From assembly GCF_034377285.1 (NCBI RefSeq), contig NZ_CP139715.1, positions 1,782,001 to 1,846,000 of the forward strand: a stretch of DNA of 64,000 bases, given 5' to 3'. How positions within the stretch are numbered: position 1 is the first letter of the stretch; each line of letters begins with the position of its first letter. The position numbers and the translations under genes are program-made. Below the pieces are notes generated by a model. The model worked only from the letters and a program-made list of their open reading frames with translations. It searched no databases and was not told the DNA's origin. The DNA is from Thalassobaculum sp. OXR-137 (lineage in GTDB: Bacteria > Pseudomonadota > Alphaproteobacteria > Thalassobaculales > Thalassobaculaceae). Below are positions 33,534 through 42,979 of the stretch, piece by piece.

Positions 33534-35207
33534 ATGGCAGCCGAGACCGTAAAGGCGATCCTCGATCGGGCCGTTCTCGCCCACAGACGGGGTGAGGAGG
33601 AGGCCGCGCTCTCCCTGTACGAGCAGGTTCTCAAGGCCGACCCGATCAACGCATCCGCCAATTCGAACCTGGCGATTATTTTGCGTCGAAAGGGTCAGAT
33701 CGATCGCGCCGCCGCCTGCCTGCAGCGCTCCGTACTTGTCATGCCGAAGCTCGCTGCCGGATACAACAACCTCGGCAACCTGCTGCGGGAAAACGGACAC
33801 CGCGACAAGGCCCCCACTCAGAACAAGCGCTGCATCGTCCTGTCGCCGTTCTACGCGGAAGGCTTGAACAACCTCGGCCTGTCAATGCCGGATACGGAAC
33901 TGGAGAAGCGTGTCCAGGTCTATCGCAAGTCCTTGATCCTGAAACCGGACTACCCTGAAGCCTGGCTCAATCTCGCCAATGTGTCCGGCGCGAACCGCTT
34001 GACGATGACGGACCCGACTGCCGGTCGGTACTACCGCCGCACACTGCTTCTCAACCCGACCTATGCAACGGCGGTGAGCAGCTACGGCGTCTACCTGGCG
34101 AGTGTCGGGCATCTTTCCGAAGCGACGCGCCTCCAGGAAGAGGCGCTCCGGCTCGACCAGAACTACGAAGAAGCCTACTTCAATCTGGCCCTCTACTACC
34201 TGCTGGCAGGGCGCTACCACGAGGGCTTTTCCCTCTACGAGCACGGGATCGGCGGCCGGTCGGCGGATTCGAAGAGAGGTCATCGCCGCCGGGTCGGGCA
34301 GCCCAGGTGGAATGGTGAGCCGCTCGCGGGCAAGACGATCCTGGTCACTGCCGAGCAGGGCGTCGGCGACGAGATCATGTTCTCGTCCGTGCTTCCCGAA
34401 CTCATCCGACGCGCCAAGCACGTGTATCTGGAAAGCACGCCGCGACTGGCGCCCATCATGCGGCGATCCTTTCCGCGCGCCACGATCTTCGCCTACAACC
34501 CGGCGAACCCGTCCCCTCTGCTCGGCGATCGTCGGATCGACTATTCCGTGCCGCTGGGATCCTTGCCGCTGTATTTTCGGAAGTCGCTTGCCGATTTCGG
34601 TAAGCAGCGGCCCTACGCCATTCCCAAAGCCTCTCTGGCCCGCCATTTCCGTCACAAATACAAGACGATGTTCCCGGGAAAGCTGCTTGTCGGCTTCTCC
34701 TGGCGCGGCGGGAGCGGCCTGCTGCGATCCCGGACCAGATCGCTCGATCAGGACTCCTTCGAGGGGCTTCTGAGCCACGAGGGGGTTCAGGCGATCTCGT
34801 TGCAGTACGGCGTCAAGGAAGAGGAGAAGGCTTGGTTCCAGAAGGAATCCCGCAGCAGCTTCTTCTATGACGACACCGTCGAGCCGCTCGAGAGCATGGA
34901 TCTGGCGATGGCGCAGATCGCGGCCATGGATGTCGTGATATCCGTTACCAACGCCGCCGTTCATTGCGCCGGCGCGTTGGGAGTTCCCTGCTGGATCCTG
35001 GTGCCGCATATCAGCGACTGGAGATGGACCTGGGGCCGCACCGATGTGCCGTGGTATCCGGGCATGCGCTCGTATCGCCAAGAATCGGTCGGCGACTGGG
35101 AGGCACCTCTGACACAAATTCGCCGAGATCTCGCTGCATTATTGGCAGACGGCAAGGGGCTCAAGGCAGAGCCCGCGCCCGATATGGACTGGCGGGGGGA
35201 TCTATAG
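33534..35207 (+). CDS. TPR-repeat protein with C-terminal GT-B glycosyltransferase-like domain (paralog 2)
   Basis: A 557-residue paralog of the 914-residue protein upstream, with fewer TPRs (about residues 1-250, e.g. ASANSNLAIILRRKGQIDRA and EAYFNLALYYLLAGRYHEG). The C-terminal domain is shared: TAEQGVGDEIMFSSVL, VGFSWRGGSGLLRSRTRS, MDVVISVTNAAVHCAGALG and DWRWTWGRTDVPWYPGMR. GC content is higher than that of paralog 1, so the two did not arise by a recent local duplication. Cytoplasmic, probably a protein or glycan glycosyltransferase. Last gene of the RTX-TPR unit before the 376-bp gap. Confidence 0.8.
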   Translation: MAAETVKAILDRAVLAHRRGEEEAALSLYEQVLKADPINASANSNLAIILRRKGQIDRAAACLQRSVLVMPKLAAGYNNLGNLLRENGHRDKAPTQNKRCIVLSPFYAEGLNNLGLSMPDTELEKRVQVYRKSLILKPDYPEAWLNLANVSGANRLTMTDPTAGRYYRRTLLLNPTYATAVSSYGVYLASVGHLSEATRLQEEALRLDQNYEEAYFNLALYYLLAGRYHEGFSLYEHGIGGRSADSKRGHRRRVGQPRWNGEPLAGKTILVTAEQGVGDEIMFSSVLPELIRRAKHVYLESTPRLAPIMRRSFPRATIFAYNPANPSPLLGDRRIDYSVPLGSLPLYFRKSLADFGKQRPYAIPKASLARHFRHKYKTMFPGKLLVGFSWRGGSGLLRSRTRSLDQDSFEGLLSHEGVQAISLQYGVKEEEKAWFQKESRSSFFYDDTVEPLESMDLAMAQIAAMDVVISVTNAAVHCAGALGVPCWILVPHISDWRWTWGRTDVPWYPGMRSYRQESVGDWEAPLTQIRRDLAALLADGKGLKAEPAPDMDWRGDL

Positions 35208-35583
35208 CCGTCAGGTGCCCGACCTGAACGCAGCGTTTTATGAGCGATCTGGCCCGCCCCCCCCGATAAGTTGTGAGTGTGCGCGGCGGTATGTCCGGGC
35301 GATCGAATAACGGGTATAGTATAGGGGGGTGGTGACGATCCCCGGCTGTGAACGATGTACTGCGGGCCGGAGACTCTTTTCCGATCGCGCTAGGCCATGA
35401 TCGGCGCTTCCAAACGTCACGGGGCGGAAGCGATCACCATGGTTGCCCATCCGGCGGCGAGAGCGTAGATGAGGTCAGTTTGGCCGATGGCTGCACAGCG
35501 ACAGCCTAGACTATCCGAGAGTATAGGGTTGACGACTAGCTTCCCTGCCTCGGCACGGAACGTTGTAGACAGGATATCCTTTC
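35208..35583. other. 376-bp intergenic region upstream of the type I secretion genes
   Basis: No gene seen. It contains a run of eight C (35257-35264), a G6 run near 35323, and a -35-like TTGACG at about 35528 with no clear -10 at the right distance. AGGATATCC just before 35584 serves as ribosome-binding site of the ABC gene. The promoter of the secretion operon is probably here but I cannot place it. Confidence 0.5.
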
Positions 35584-37308
35584 ATGGCCGGTAACAGCGA
35601 CATCTCGGGCGGCATTCTCGCAGAGATCAAAGGCGTCGTATATTCGACCTGCGTTTCGGTCGGAGTCTTCAGTTTCTTTACGAATCTGCTGATTCTGGTC
35701 GTGCCTCTCTACATGTTGCAGATCTACGACCGGGTGCTATCGACGCGAAGTGGCGATACCCTCGCCGCGATCACGATCATCGCCCTGGTCATGGTGGTGA
35801 TCCATGTCAGTCTGGAATATGCGCGCGACCGCTTCCTGGCGGCGACGAGCTTAGTGACTGACGAAAAGCTCCGCGGACGAGTCTTCGATGCCGTCGGTCA
35901 TGAATATCAGCGGACCCGTGAGCCCCAGGTCACTCGGGCGATATCGGATCTGGATCAGGTCAGACAGTTTCTGACAGGCCGCGCCCTGATCTCTCTGGTC
36001 GATGCACCTTGGGCGATCGTCTTCGTCGCGGTTCTGTTCATGCTGCACGAAGCCCTGGGCATGTTCGCCGTGGGCGTCATCCTGCTGATGATCGGTGTCG
36101 GGCTATATTCCGAGTTCCGGACCAAGAAAGCCATTCTCGACGAGCACCGAGAATCTAAAAAGGCCAGCATCGTCATCGAGCGGAGCATCCGGAATTTCGA
36201 TGCTCTGATCTCCATGGGCATTATGGCGAACTTCAAGGATATCTGGGCAAAACGGCATGCCGAGGCAATCAGTCTTTCCCAAGGCAACCTTAAGACTCAC
36301 GCCAATATTTCGCTGACCTCGCACGGCATCCGCCAACTTGCCCAGATTATGATCCTGTGTATCGCGGCGTATCTCGCGATCACAGATCACATCAGTCCCG
36401 GTATGCTGATCGCCGCGAACATCCTGTTCCTGCGGGCGATCGGTCCGTTCGAAGGTGCGATCGGTGTCTGGCAGAACATCGTCCGCTTCCGCGACTCGTT
36501 CGGCCGTCTGCGGAAGGTCTTCGACCGACTGGACAGCTCGGTTGGGTCGCGCGACCTGCCGGCACCGACCGGTCGGATCCGTCTGGAAGACCTGGTGGTC
36601 ATTCCCCCAGGCTCGAAGAATGCGGTTCTGGCGCGAGTCAATCTGTCGATCGAAGCGGGAGAGGTTATCGCCGTCACCGGCCCCAGCGGGGCGGGGAAAT
36701 CGACCATGCTGAAGACCATCGTCGGCGCCTGGCTACCCGACCGCGGCAAGGTCCGGTACGACGGTTTCGACATCAATGATTGGGACCCGGCAAAGCGCGG
36801 GCTTCACATTGGTTATCTGCCGCAGGACGTGGAGCTGTTCGACGGAACGGTCGCCGACAACATTGCCCGCTTCCAGCCCGACGCTCCGATGGAGCAGATT
36901 ATCGCGGCTGCGACAAAGGCCGGCGTTCACGATCTCGTCCTGTCGTTGCCCTCAGGGTACGAAACGCCCCTTGGGGTGTACGGAGCCAGTCTTTCTGGCG
37001 GCCAGCGGCAGCGGGTCGGCCTGGCGCGGGCTCTCTACGGCGAGCCGAAGATCATCGTGCTCGACGAACCCGATGCCAGCCTGGATACCAGCGGACTTCT
37101 GACGCTGAAGGAGAAGCTGGCCGAACTGAAGCAGCAGAGCGCCACCATCATCCTGGCGACACACAATGTTCAACTTTTGAACATCGTTGACCGTATTCTG
37201 GTGGTCAAGGGAGGCCGGATCGAACGGGATGGAGACAGGGATTCCCTGATCAAGAGTCTCACGAAGCCCGTGCCCGTGCGCGCGCCGAACAAGGCCGCAG
37301 AAGCCTGA
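35584..37308 (+). CDS. Type I secretion system ABC permease/ATPase
   Basis: A 574-residue half-transporter of the PrtD/HasD/RsaD type: no N-terminal C39 peptidase-like domain, six membrane helices (first FSFFTNLLILVVPLYMLQIY at about 26-45), then the ATPase with Walker A TGPSGAGKST (about 364-373), signature LSGGQRQRVGLARALYG (about 468) and Walker B IIVLDEPDASLD. This group exports RTX proteases, lipases and S-layer proteins with uncleaved C-terminal signals. The RTX protein at 28-30 kb is the obvious substrate. The adaptor gene follows after 31 bp. No TolC-type gene is in the window. Confidence 0.93.
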   Translation: MAGNSDISGGILAEIKGVVYSTCVSVGVFSFFTNLLILVVPLYMLQIYDRVLSTRSGDTLAAITIIALVMVVIHVSLEYARDRFLAATSLVTDEKLRGRVFDAVGHEYQRTREPQVTRAISDLDQVRQFLTGRALISLVDAPWAIVFVAVLFMLHEALGMFAVGVILLMIGVGLYSEFRTKKAILDEHRESKKASIVIERSIRNFDALISMGIMANFKDIWAKRHAEAISLSQGNLKTHANISLTSHGIRQLAQIMILCIAAYLAITDHISPGMLIAANILFLRAIGPFEGAIGVWQNIVRFRDSFGRLRKVFDRLDSSVGSRDLPAPTGRIRLEDLVVIPPGSKNAVLARVNLSIEAGEVIAVTGPSGAGKSTMLKTIVGAWLPDRGKVRYDGFDINDWDPAKRGLHIGYLPQDVELFDGTVADNIARFQPDAPMEQIIAAATKAGVHDLVLSLPSGYETPLGVYGASLSGGQRQRVGLARALYGEPKIIVLDEPDASLDTSGLLTLKEKLAELKQQSATIILATHNVQLLNIVDRILVVKGGRIERDGDRDSLIKSLTKPVPVRAPNKAAEA

Positions 37309-37339
37309 TCCGACTGCATCGACTGGAAAGTTCCTCACT

Positions 37340-38692
37340 ATGGCTATGGCTCAGACATTGCGTTCGACTTTCGGCTCCAAGGATCGATCGACCCGAAGAG
37401 ACCCCCGAACCGTTCCGCTCTGGATGGGGATCTTTCTTATTTTCGCGATCTTCGGGAGCTTTCTGGTCTGGGCTGCGCTGACCTGGCTGGATCGGGGTGT
37501 GACCACATCCGGTCGGGTGCAGATCGAGACGGAACGTCTGACCATCAGTACTCTGATCGGCGGCCGCGTGAACGAGGTCTTCGTCAAGGAGAACGAGTTT
37601 GTCACGGCGGGGACCGTTCTTCTGACCCTGGAGACGGAGGAGGAGAAGGAGAGATTGAACCTTCTGCGCTATCAGCTCCTCTCCAACCAGCTCGAGCAGG
37701 CACGCCATCAGGCCATGATCAGCGATCTGGATCAGATCGACGTGAGTCGTTGGGCCACGGAACGCGCCTCTTCGCCCGAGCTGGCCGCCCTGATCGACGG
37801 CCAGATCGCCCTGTTCAAGTCCGACCGGCAGTCGCTGGAGCAGCAACTTGAGATCCTCGAATCCCGTAAACAGCAGACGGAGGAGGGTATCGAGGGGCTC
37901 CGGGCGCGCCGTACGGCGGTCGGCACGCAGCTCTCTCTGGTTTCCGAGGAGCTGGACGGGATGCGTTATCTCTCCGAGAAGGGTTATGTGCCGAAAACCC
38001 GCGTGCTGGCCTTGGCCCGCGCGGAGGCCGGTCTGGTCGGGGAACGTGCTCAGCTTCTGTCCGAGATCACCCTGCGCCAGAACCAGATGGGTGAGATCGA
38101 TAAATCCATTCTCCAGCTCAAGACTGAAGCGGTGCGCAACGCCTCGACCCGGCTGGACGCGTTAAAGCGCCAGGAATCCGAGCTCAAGTACAACATCGCG
38201 GTGGCTGAGCAGGATCAGGACAACAAGGTTATCGTCAGCCCCCATGACGGCATCGTACTGGGCCTATCGGTGTTTCACTCGGACCACATTGTGGGCGCCG
38301 GGAAGCCGCTCATGTATATCGTCCCGGAAGACGAGCAGTTGATCATCGGCGCAAAGATCGGTTCTGGGGACATCGAGGGTATCTATCAGGACATGCCGGT
38401 CGAGGTCCGCGTGAAGACCTCCTCCGGCCTGAAGGCGGCCCGCCGCAGCCCGCTGCTGCTCGGCCATGTGGAAGAGGTTTCCCCAGACGTTCTCAACGAT
38501 CCTCAGAGCGGCCTGGACTATTATGAAGTGAAGGTGGCGATCGAGCCCGGCGAGTGGAAGAAGCTCGAGGGTGTTCGGGTCATTCCTGGGATGGGGGCGG
38601 ATCTGCTGTTCAAGGCCGGCCGTCGATCGGTCCTCGACTTCCTGGTGTCGCCGTTGTCGTTCATCTTCGAGCGGGGCATGGCGGTTCCCTGA
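37340..38692 (+). CDS. HlyD-family type I secretion membrane-fusion protein
   Basis: A 450-residue periplasmic adaptor. A single membrane helix near residues 28-50 (MGIFLIFAIFGSFLVWAALTW) is followed by a lipoyl half (GRVNEVFVKENEFVTAGTVL), a long coiled coil (about 90-290, rich in EQQLEILESRKQQTEEG-type heptads), the second lipoyl half (VIVSPHDGIVLGLSVFHSDH) and a beta-barrel end. It connects the ABC protein with an outer-membrane TolC-like channel. ATG 37340; ATG 37346 also possible. In operon with the ABC gene. Confidence 0.92.
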   Translation: MAMAQTLRSTFGSKDRSTRRDPRTVPLWMGIFLIFAIFGSFLVWAALTWLDRGVTTSGRVQIETERLTISTLIGGRVNEVFVKENEFVTAGTVLLTLETEEEKERLNLLRYQLLSNQLEQARHQAMISDLDQIDVSRWATERASSPELAALIDGQIALFKSDRQSLEQQLEILESRKQQTEEGIEGLRARRTAVGTQLSLVSEELDGMRYLSEKGYVPKTRVLALARAEAGLVGERAQLLSEITLRQNQMGEIDKSILQLKTEAVRNASTRLDALKRQESELKYNIAVAEQDQDNKVIVSPHDGIVLGLSVFHSDHIVGAGKPLMYIVPEDEQLIIGAKIGSGDIEGIYQDMPVEVRVKTSSGLKAARRSPLLLGHVEEVSPDVLNDPQSGLDYYEVKVAIEPGEWKKLEGVRVIPGMGADLLFKAGRRSVLDFLVSPLSFIFERGMAVP

Positions 38693-38900
38693 TATCGGGG
38701 GACGGCTCGGTTCGGACAGAGGCGGCGGTGGCTCGGCCCCCGCCGCCTGTCGTTGCTGCCTGAACAGCGCCGGGTTTCGTGGGCGCGACGCGCCGTGCCC
38801 AGCGATAATCTCCTCCTAAAACCACCGGCGCTATGCTATGAGCGGTACCCGCAAGAACCCTGATCGCTTACACGGCTTTTCCAAATCCGCGAGTTAAAAT

Positions 38901-40580
38901 ATGTCGAAGATTAATCTGGAGAGCGCGGAGTTTCGCGTTAATTCTCAAAATGGCGAAGATGGTATTCTGGAAGTACTTTCTTCACATTTGAAGAAGCCGG
39001 AAAAGACCTTTCTGGAGATCGGTTGTTCTGACGGGCGCGAGAACAACTCGACGTATCTCCTTAAAAAGGGGTGGAGCGGTCTCGGCATCGATATGGATGA
39101 CGACAAAATTGCCCAATTTGCCAAGATGGGCAACGAGATGGGCTGGTCCAAACAGCTCCGACTGGCGGCCGGCGCCGTATCGTACTCCACGGTCGAAAAG
39201 GTGATGGGGATCTTCGGCAGCGCTGAGCCCGACATCTTCTCGTTGGATATCGACAGCATCGACTATTACGTCATGCACAAGTTTCTCGAGGATGGTTTTC
39301 GGCCCAAGATCATCTGCGCCGAATTCAACCCGTTCCTCGGGGACGACCCGATCACCGTCGAGTACAACGAAGCCTTTCGCCGGTACGAGTTCGATCCGCA
39401 GCGCGGCCTGTATTTCGGCGTTTCTCTGAACGCCTACCGGCACTTGGTCGAGCCCTACGGCTACAAATTCGTCGGCGTGAACAAGGACGGCTGCAACGTC
39501 TTCTTCGTGCGCGAGGACGCCTACGAGGCCGAGACGCTCGATCGGTTCGAGTTTCTGGATTTCGCCTACACCACCGTCTTCGTGAACAAATACAAGATGT
39601 CCGGCGAGGCTCTGCGCGACGAGCTGTTGGCGCGGCCGAACCTGAAGTTCGTCGACGTCCGCACGCTTGATGTCGAGGCTGCGGCCAAGGCCTACATCGC
39701 GACCAAGCCGAAGCCGGCTCCGGAGGCCGCCGCACCGGCGAAGCGACCGGCGGCCGCTGCTGCGCCCCTGGTCGATGAATCGCTGGAGGCGCCTGTCTAC
39801 CACGGGGTGACGACGTTCCATGCCGAAGGGTTCGAGAAGCACGGCAAGGAATTCATCGAGTCGTTCGAGCGGCACTGGCCGGAGGGAACCAAACTCTGGG
39901 TGATGGCCGAAAACTGCCAGCCGCCTCAAACCGACAAGGTGCAGATCCGCGACCTGCTGGACTCCTGCCCGGCCCTCGTCGAGTTCAAGCAGCGCCACGC
40001 CTCCAACCCGGGGGCCCGCGGACGCTTTGGTCGGATCTACGACTACCAGCTCGATTCGGTTCGCTGGAGCCACAAGGTCTATGCCGTCGAGGCTGCGGCG
40101 GAGTTTTCCGACGCCGACATCCTGATCTATGTCGATGCCGACATCGTTTGTTTTCAGGACATGCCACTGTCGTTCCTGAACGGCCTGATGCCGTCGTGGG
40201 CCGATATCGGATACATGCCCCGAAAGAAGATGTATTCCGAATGCAGCTTCGTTCTGTACCGCATCAAGCGGCCGGAAGTGCGGAACTTCATCAGAGAGCA
40301 TTCGTCCTATTACACCACCGACAAGATCTTCACCCTGCCGCGCTGGACGGACTGTCATATTTTCGACCGGCTGGTTCAGGAGTACACCCGCGACCGGCGG
40401 CTTAAATTCTATAATCTGAACGAGGGAATCCCCGATTCCATGCACCCGTTCATCAACGGTCCGCTCGGTGGATATATGGACCACCTGAAGGGTGCCCGGA
40501 AGGATGGCGGTCAGTCCTACGCGTCCGACCTCATCGTCCAACGGGACGAGGCGTATTGGGCGAATTCGCGCCAGAAGTGA
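38901..40580 (+). CDS. Fusion of FkbM-like methyltransferase fold and GT-A glycosyltransferase-like domain
   Basis: A 559-residue two-domain protein. Residues 1-215 resemble the FkbM-like fold (FLEIGCSDGRENNSTYLLKK, SLDIDSIDYYVMHKFLEDG). An alanine/proline linker (about 270-295, KPKPAPEAAAPAKRP) leads to a GT-A-like C-terminal domain of about 265 residues with a DxD metal motif in LIYVDADIVCFQDMP and late features DCHIFDRLVQEYTRD. The usual FkbM DxEG triplet is DIDSID here, so methyl transfer is doubtful and the N-domain may be a binding module. Context is GDP-deoxysugar synthesis and surface glycan assembly. Confidence 0.75.
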   Translation: MSKINLESAEFRVNSQNGEDGILEVLSSHLKKPEKTFLEIGCSDGRENNSTYLLKKGWSGLGIDMDDDKIAQFAKMGNEMGWSKQLRLAAGAVSYSTVEKVMGIFGSAEPDIFSLDIDSIDYYVMHKFLEDGFRPKIICAEFNPFLGDDPITVEYNEAFRRYEFDPQRGLYFGVSLNAYRHLVEPYGYKFVGVNKDGCNVFFVREDAYEAETLDRFEFLDFAYTTVFVNKYKMSGEALRDELLARPNLKFVDVRTLDVEAAAKAYIATKPKPAPEAAAPAKRPAAAAAPLVDESLEAPVYHGVTTFHAEGFEKHGKEFIESFERHWPEGTKLWVMAENCQPPQTDKVQIRDLLDSCPALVEFKQRHASNPGARGRFGRIYDYQLDSVRWSHKVYAVEAAAEFSDADILIYVDADIVCFQDMPLSFLNGLMPSWADIGYMPRKKMYSECSFVLYRIKRPEVRNFIREHSSYYTTDKIFTLPRWTDCHIFDRLVQEYTRDRRLKFYNLNEGIPDSMHPFINGPLGGYMDHLKGARKDGGQSYASDLIVQRDEAYWANSRQK

Positions 40581-40639
40581 GCGCGGCGGACCAGCCGACC
40601 AGTCAGACAAGCCAAACCGTGTGAGAGATATCCGGTACG

Positions 40640-41683
40640 ATGACCCAGAAGCGCGCACTGATCACGGGAATTACGGGCCAGGACGGGGCGCTGCTCGCCG
40701 AACTCCTCCTGTCCAAGGGGTATGAGGTTCACGGCATCCGGCGTCGCACCTCGTCCTTCAACACCTGGCGGATCGACCATCTCTATCGGGACTGGCACGA
40801 CAAGAACGCCAAGCTGTTCCTGCATTACGGCGATATGCTGGATTCGCTGTCGCTGACGCATTTGCTGCGCAAGATCGAGCCGGACGAGATCTATAACCTC
40901 GCAGCCCAGAGCCATGTCCATGTGAGCTTCCAGACGCCGGAATACACCGCCAATGTCGACGGGCTCGGCGCGCTCCGCCTGCTGGAGGCGGTGCGGCTGC
41001 TCGGGATGGAGGATCGGGTCCGCGTCTATCAAGCCTCCACGTCCGAGTTGTACGGGCTGGTGCAGGAGACTCCGCAGACCGAGAAGACCCCGTTCTACCC
41101 GCGCAGCCCTTACGGCGTGGCGAAGATGTTCGCGTTCTGGATCACCGTGAACTACCGCGAAGCCTACGGGTTCCACGCCTCCAACGGCATTCTGTTCAAC
41201 CACGAATCCCCGATCCGCGGCGAAACCTTCGTCACCCGCAAGATCGTCAGAGCCGTGGCGGCCATCAAGAACGGGACGCAGGACTGCCTGTATCTCGGCA
41301 ACATTCATTCGAAGCGCGATTGGGGCCATGCCCGCGATTTCGTCGAAGGCATGTGGCGCATTCTCCAACAGGACGAGCCCGACGATTACGTCCTGGCCAC
41401 CGGCGAGACCCATTCGGTGAAGGAGTTCGTCGAGAAGTCGTTCGAATACGCCGGCATGAAGATCGAGTGGAGCGGGAGCGGCCTGGACGAGGTCGGTGTC
41501 GATGCCGGGTCCGGCCGGGTGGTTGTCCGCATCGATCCGGAGTTTTTCCGGCCGTCCGAGGTCGATCTGCTCCTCGGCGATGCCACCAAGGCCAAGGAGA
41601 AGCTCGGCTGGGTCGCTTCCACCAGCTTCGAGGGCCTGGTCGAAGACATGATGGAAGCGGAACTGAAGACCATTAAGTCGTAG
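40640..41683 (+). CDS. gmd: GDP-mannose 4,6-dehydratase
   Basis: A 347-residue Gmd that converts GDP-D-mannose to GDP-4-keto-6-deoxymannose. [57 protein letters not shown], the catalytic YxxxK in [26 protein letters not shown] and [19 protein letters not shown] are all textbook Gmd. Its substrate can be made by the ManC/PMI protein encoded at 50.6-52.1 kb. The following genes (C-methyltransferase, second GDP-sugar SDR) probably use its product. Confidence 0.95.
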   Translation: MTQKRALITGITGQDGALLAELLLSKGYEVHGIRRRTSSFNTWRIDHLYRDWHDKNAKLFLHYGDMLDSLSLTHLLRKIEPDEIYNLAAQSHVHVSFQTPEYTANVDGLGALRLLEAVRLLGMEDRVRVYQASTSELYGLVQETPQTEKTPFYPRSPYGVAKMFAFWITVNYREAYGFHASNGILFNHESPIRGETFVTRKIVRAVAAIKNGTQDCLYLGNIHSKRDWGHARDFVEGMWRILQQDEPDDYVLATGETHSVKEFVEKSFEYAGMKIEWSGSGLDEVGVDAGSGRVVVRIDPEFFRPSEVDLLLGDATKAKEKLGWVASTSFEGLVEDMMEAELKTIKS

Positions 41684-41693
41684 AGGATCAGAT

Positions 41694-42959
41694 ATGTCTT
41701 TGGAAAGCAAAACCCTGGAGAACTGCCGGCTCTGCCAGGGCCGCGACCTGCAGGTTCTGCTCGACCTCGGTGTGATGGCGTCTTGCGGAAACTTTCCAAA
41801 GCGTGAGGAAGAGGATCTGAACGGCCCGATGAATCTGGTGCGGTGCGCCGATTGCGGGCTCGTTCAGATGGGCTATTCCTATCACATGCCGGTTTTCTTC
41901 GGCGCAGGATACGGCTACCGCTCCGGCCTCAACCGGACGATGGTGAATCACCTGCATTCGGTGGTGCGCTCCGTCCAGGAAGTGCGCCCGTTGGCCGATG
42001 GAGATTACGTCCTGGATATCGGAGCCAACGACGGCACGTCGCTGAAAGCTTATCCCGCCAGCGCCAATCGCGTGGGGATGGATCCGACGATCAGCACCTT
42101 CAGCGAGTTCTATCCGGACGACATCCTCCAGATCGCCGATTTCTTCTCGGCGAAGAACTGGATGGAGCGCGTGGGCGACCATAAGGCCGCTATCGTCAGT
42201 TCCATCGCGATGTTCTACGACATCGAGCGGCCGGTCGATTTCGCCAAGGAGATCGCCTCCATCCTCGCGTCGGACGGCGTCTGGGTGTTCGAGCAGAGTT
42301 ATCTGCCGCTGATGCTGGAGCGTCGTTCGTTTGACACCATCTGCCATGAGCACCTCGAGTACTACACGCTGTCGCAGATCGAGCGGATCCTGTCCGAGGC
42401 GGGGTTGCGGGTGGTCGCCGTCGATCTGAACGACATCAACGGCGGAAGCTTCCGGATTACCGCCACCCATGTCGATGGCCCGATCGCAGAGATCGCGCCC
42501 GACGCCCTGGCAAAGCTTCGCAAGGAAGACGCCGCCTTCAACAGGAACTTCCACGCGATCTTCGACGAGTTCAGAGAATGCCTGGATGCGCTGAAGAAGA
42601 ACCTGCTGACCTGCTTCGAAGAGCTGGCCGCGACGGGAAAGACCGTGCACGGCTACGGCGCCTCGACGAAGGGCAACACGCTGCTGCAGCTCTATGGGGT
42701 GGATGCGGCACGGATGCCGATGATCGCCGACGTGAATGAGCGCAAATGGGGCCTCATGACCCCGGGCACGCACATTCCTATCGTCTCCGAGGAAGAGTCC
42801 AAGCGTCACGCGCCGGACTACTACATGGTTCTGCCGTGGCATTTCCGCGACGGGATCCTGGAGCGGGAGAAGGACTTCATCGCGAATGGCGGCGGTTTCA
42901 TTTTCCCGTTGCCGCAGGTGGAAATCGTCGACCAGTCCGGGTGCCGGGTCATCTCCTGA
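41694..42959 (+). CDS. NDP-sugar C-methyltransferase (TylCIII/Methyltransf_14 type)
   Basis: A 421-residue enzyme with the complete three-domain layout: a zinc site from CRLCQG and CADCGL (residues near 11-14 and 52-55), a SAM domain (DYVLDIGANDGTSLKAYPAS, HEHLEYYTLSQIERIL) and a C-terminal domain with VHGYGASTKGNTLLQ and MTPGTHIPIVSEEE. This family methylates C3 of 4-keto-6-deoxy NDP-hexoses. Encoded 10 bp behind gmd, it most likely acts on GDP-4-keto-6-deoxymannose, giving a branched-chain deoxysugar. That substrate is inference from position. Confidence 0.88.
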   Translation: MSLESKTLENCRLCQGRDLQVLLDLGVMASCGNFPKREEEDLNGPMNLVRCADCGLVQMGYSYHMPVFFGAGYGYRSGLNRTMVNHLHSVVRSVQEVRPLADGDYVLDIGANDGTSLKAYPASANRVGMDPTISTFSEFYPDDILQIADFFSAKNWMERVGDHKAAIVSSIAMFYDIERPVDFAKEIASILASDGVWVFEQSYLPLMLERRSFDTICHEHLEYYTLSQIERILSEAGLRVVAVDLNDINGGSFRITATHVDGPIAEIAPDALAKLRKEDAAFNRNFHAIFDEFRECLDALKKNLLTCFEELAATGKTVHGYGASTKGNTLLQLYGVDAARMPMIADVNERKWGLMTPGTHIPIVSEEESKRHAPDYYMVLPWHFRDGILEREKDFIANGGGFIFPLPQVEIVDQSGCRVIS

Positions 42960-42979
42960 GGAGGCGTCGAGGGGCCCGT

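Noticed and set aside
35257-35264. C8 homopolymer as possible phase-variation tract
   Set aside because: It lies in non-coding DNA with no frame crossing it and is not between recognisable promoter boxes.
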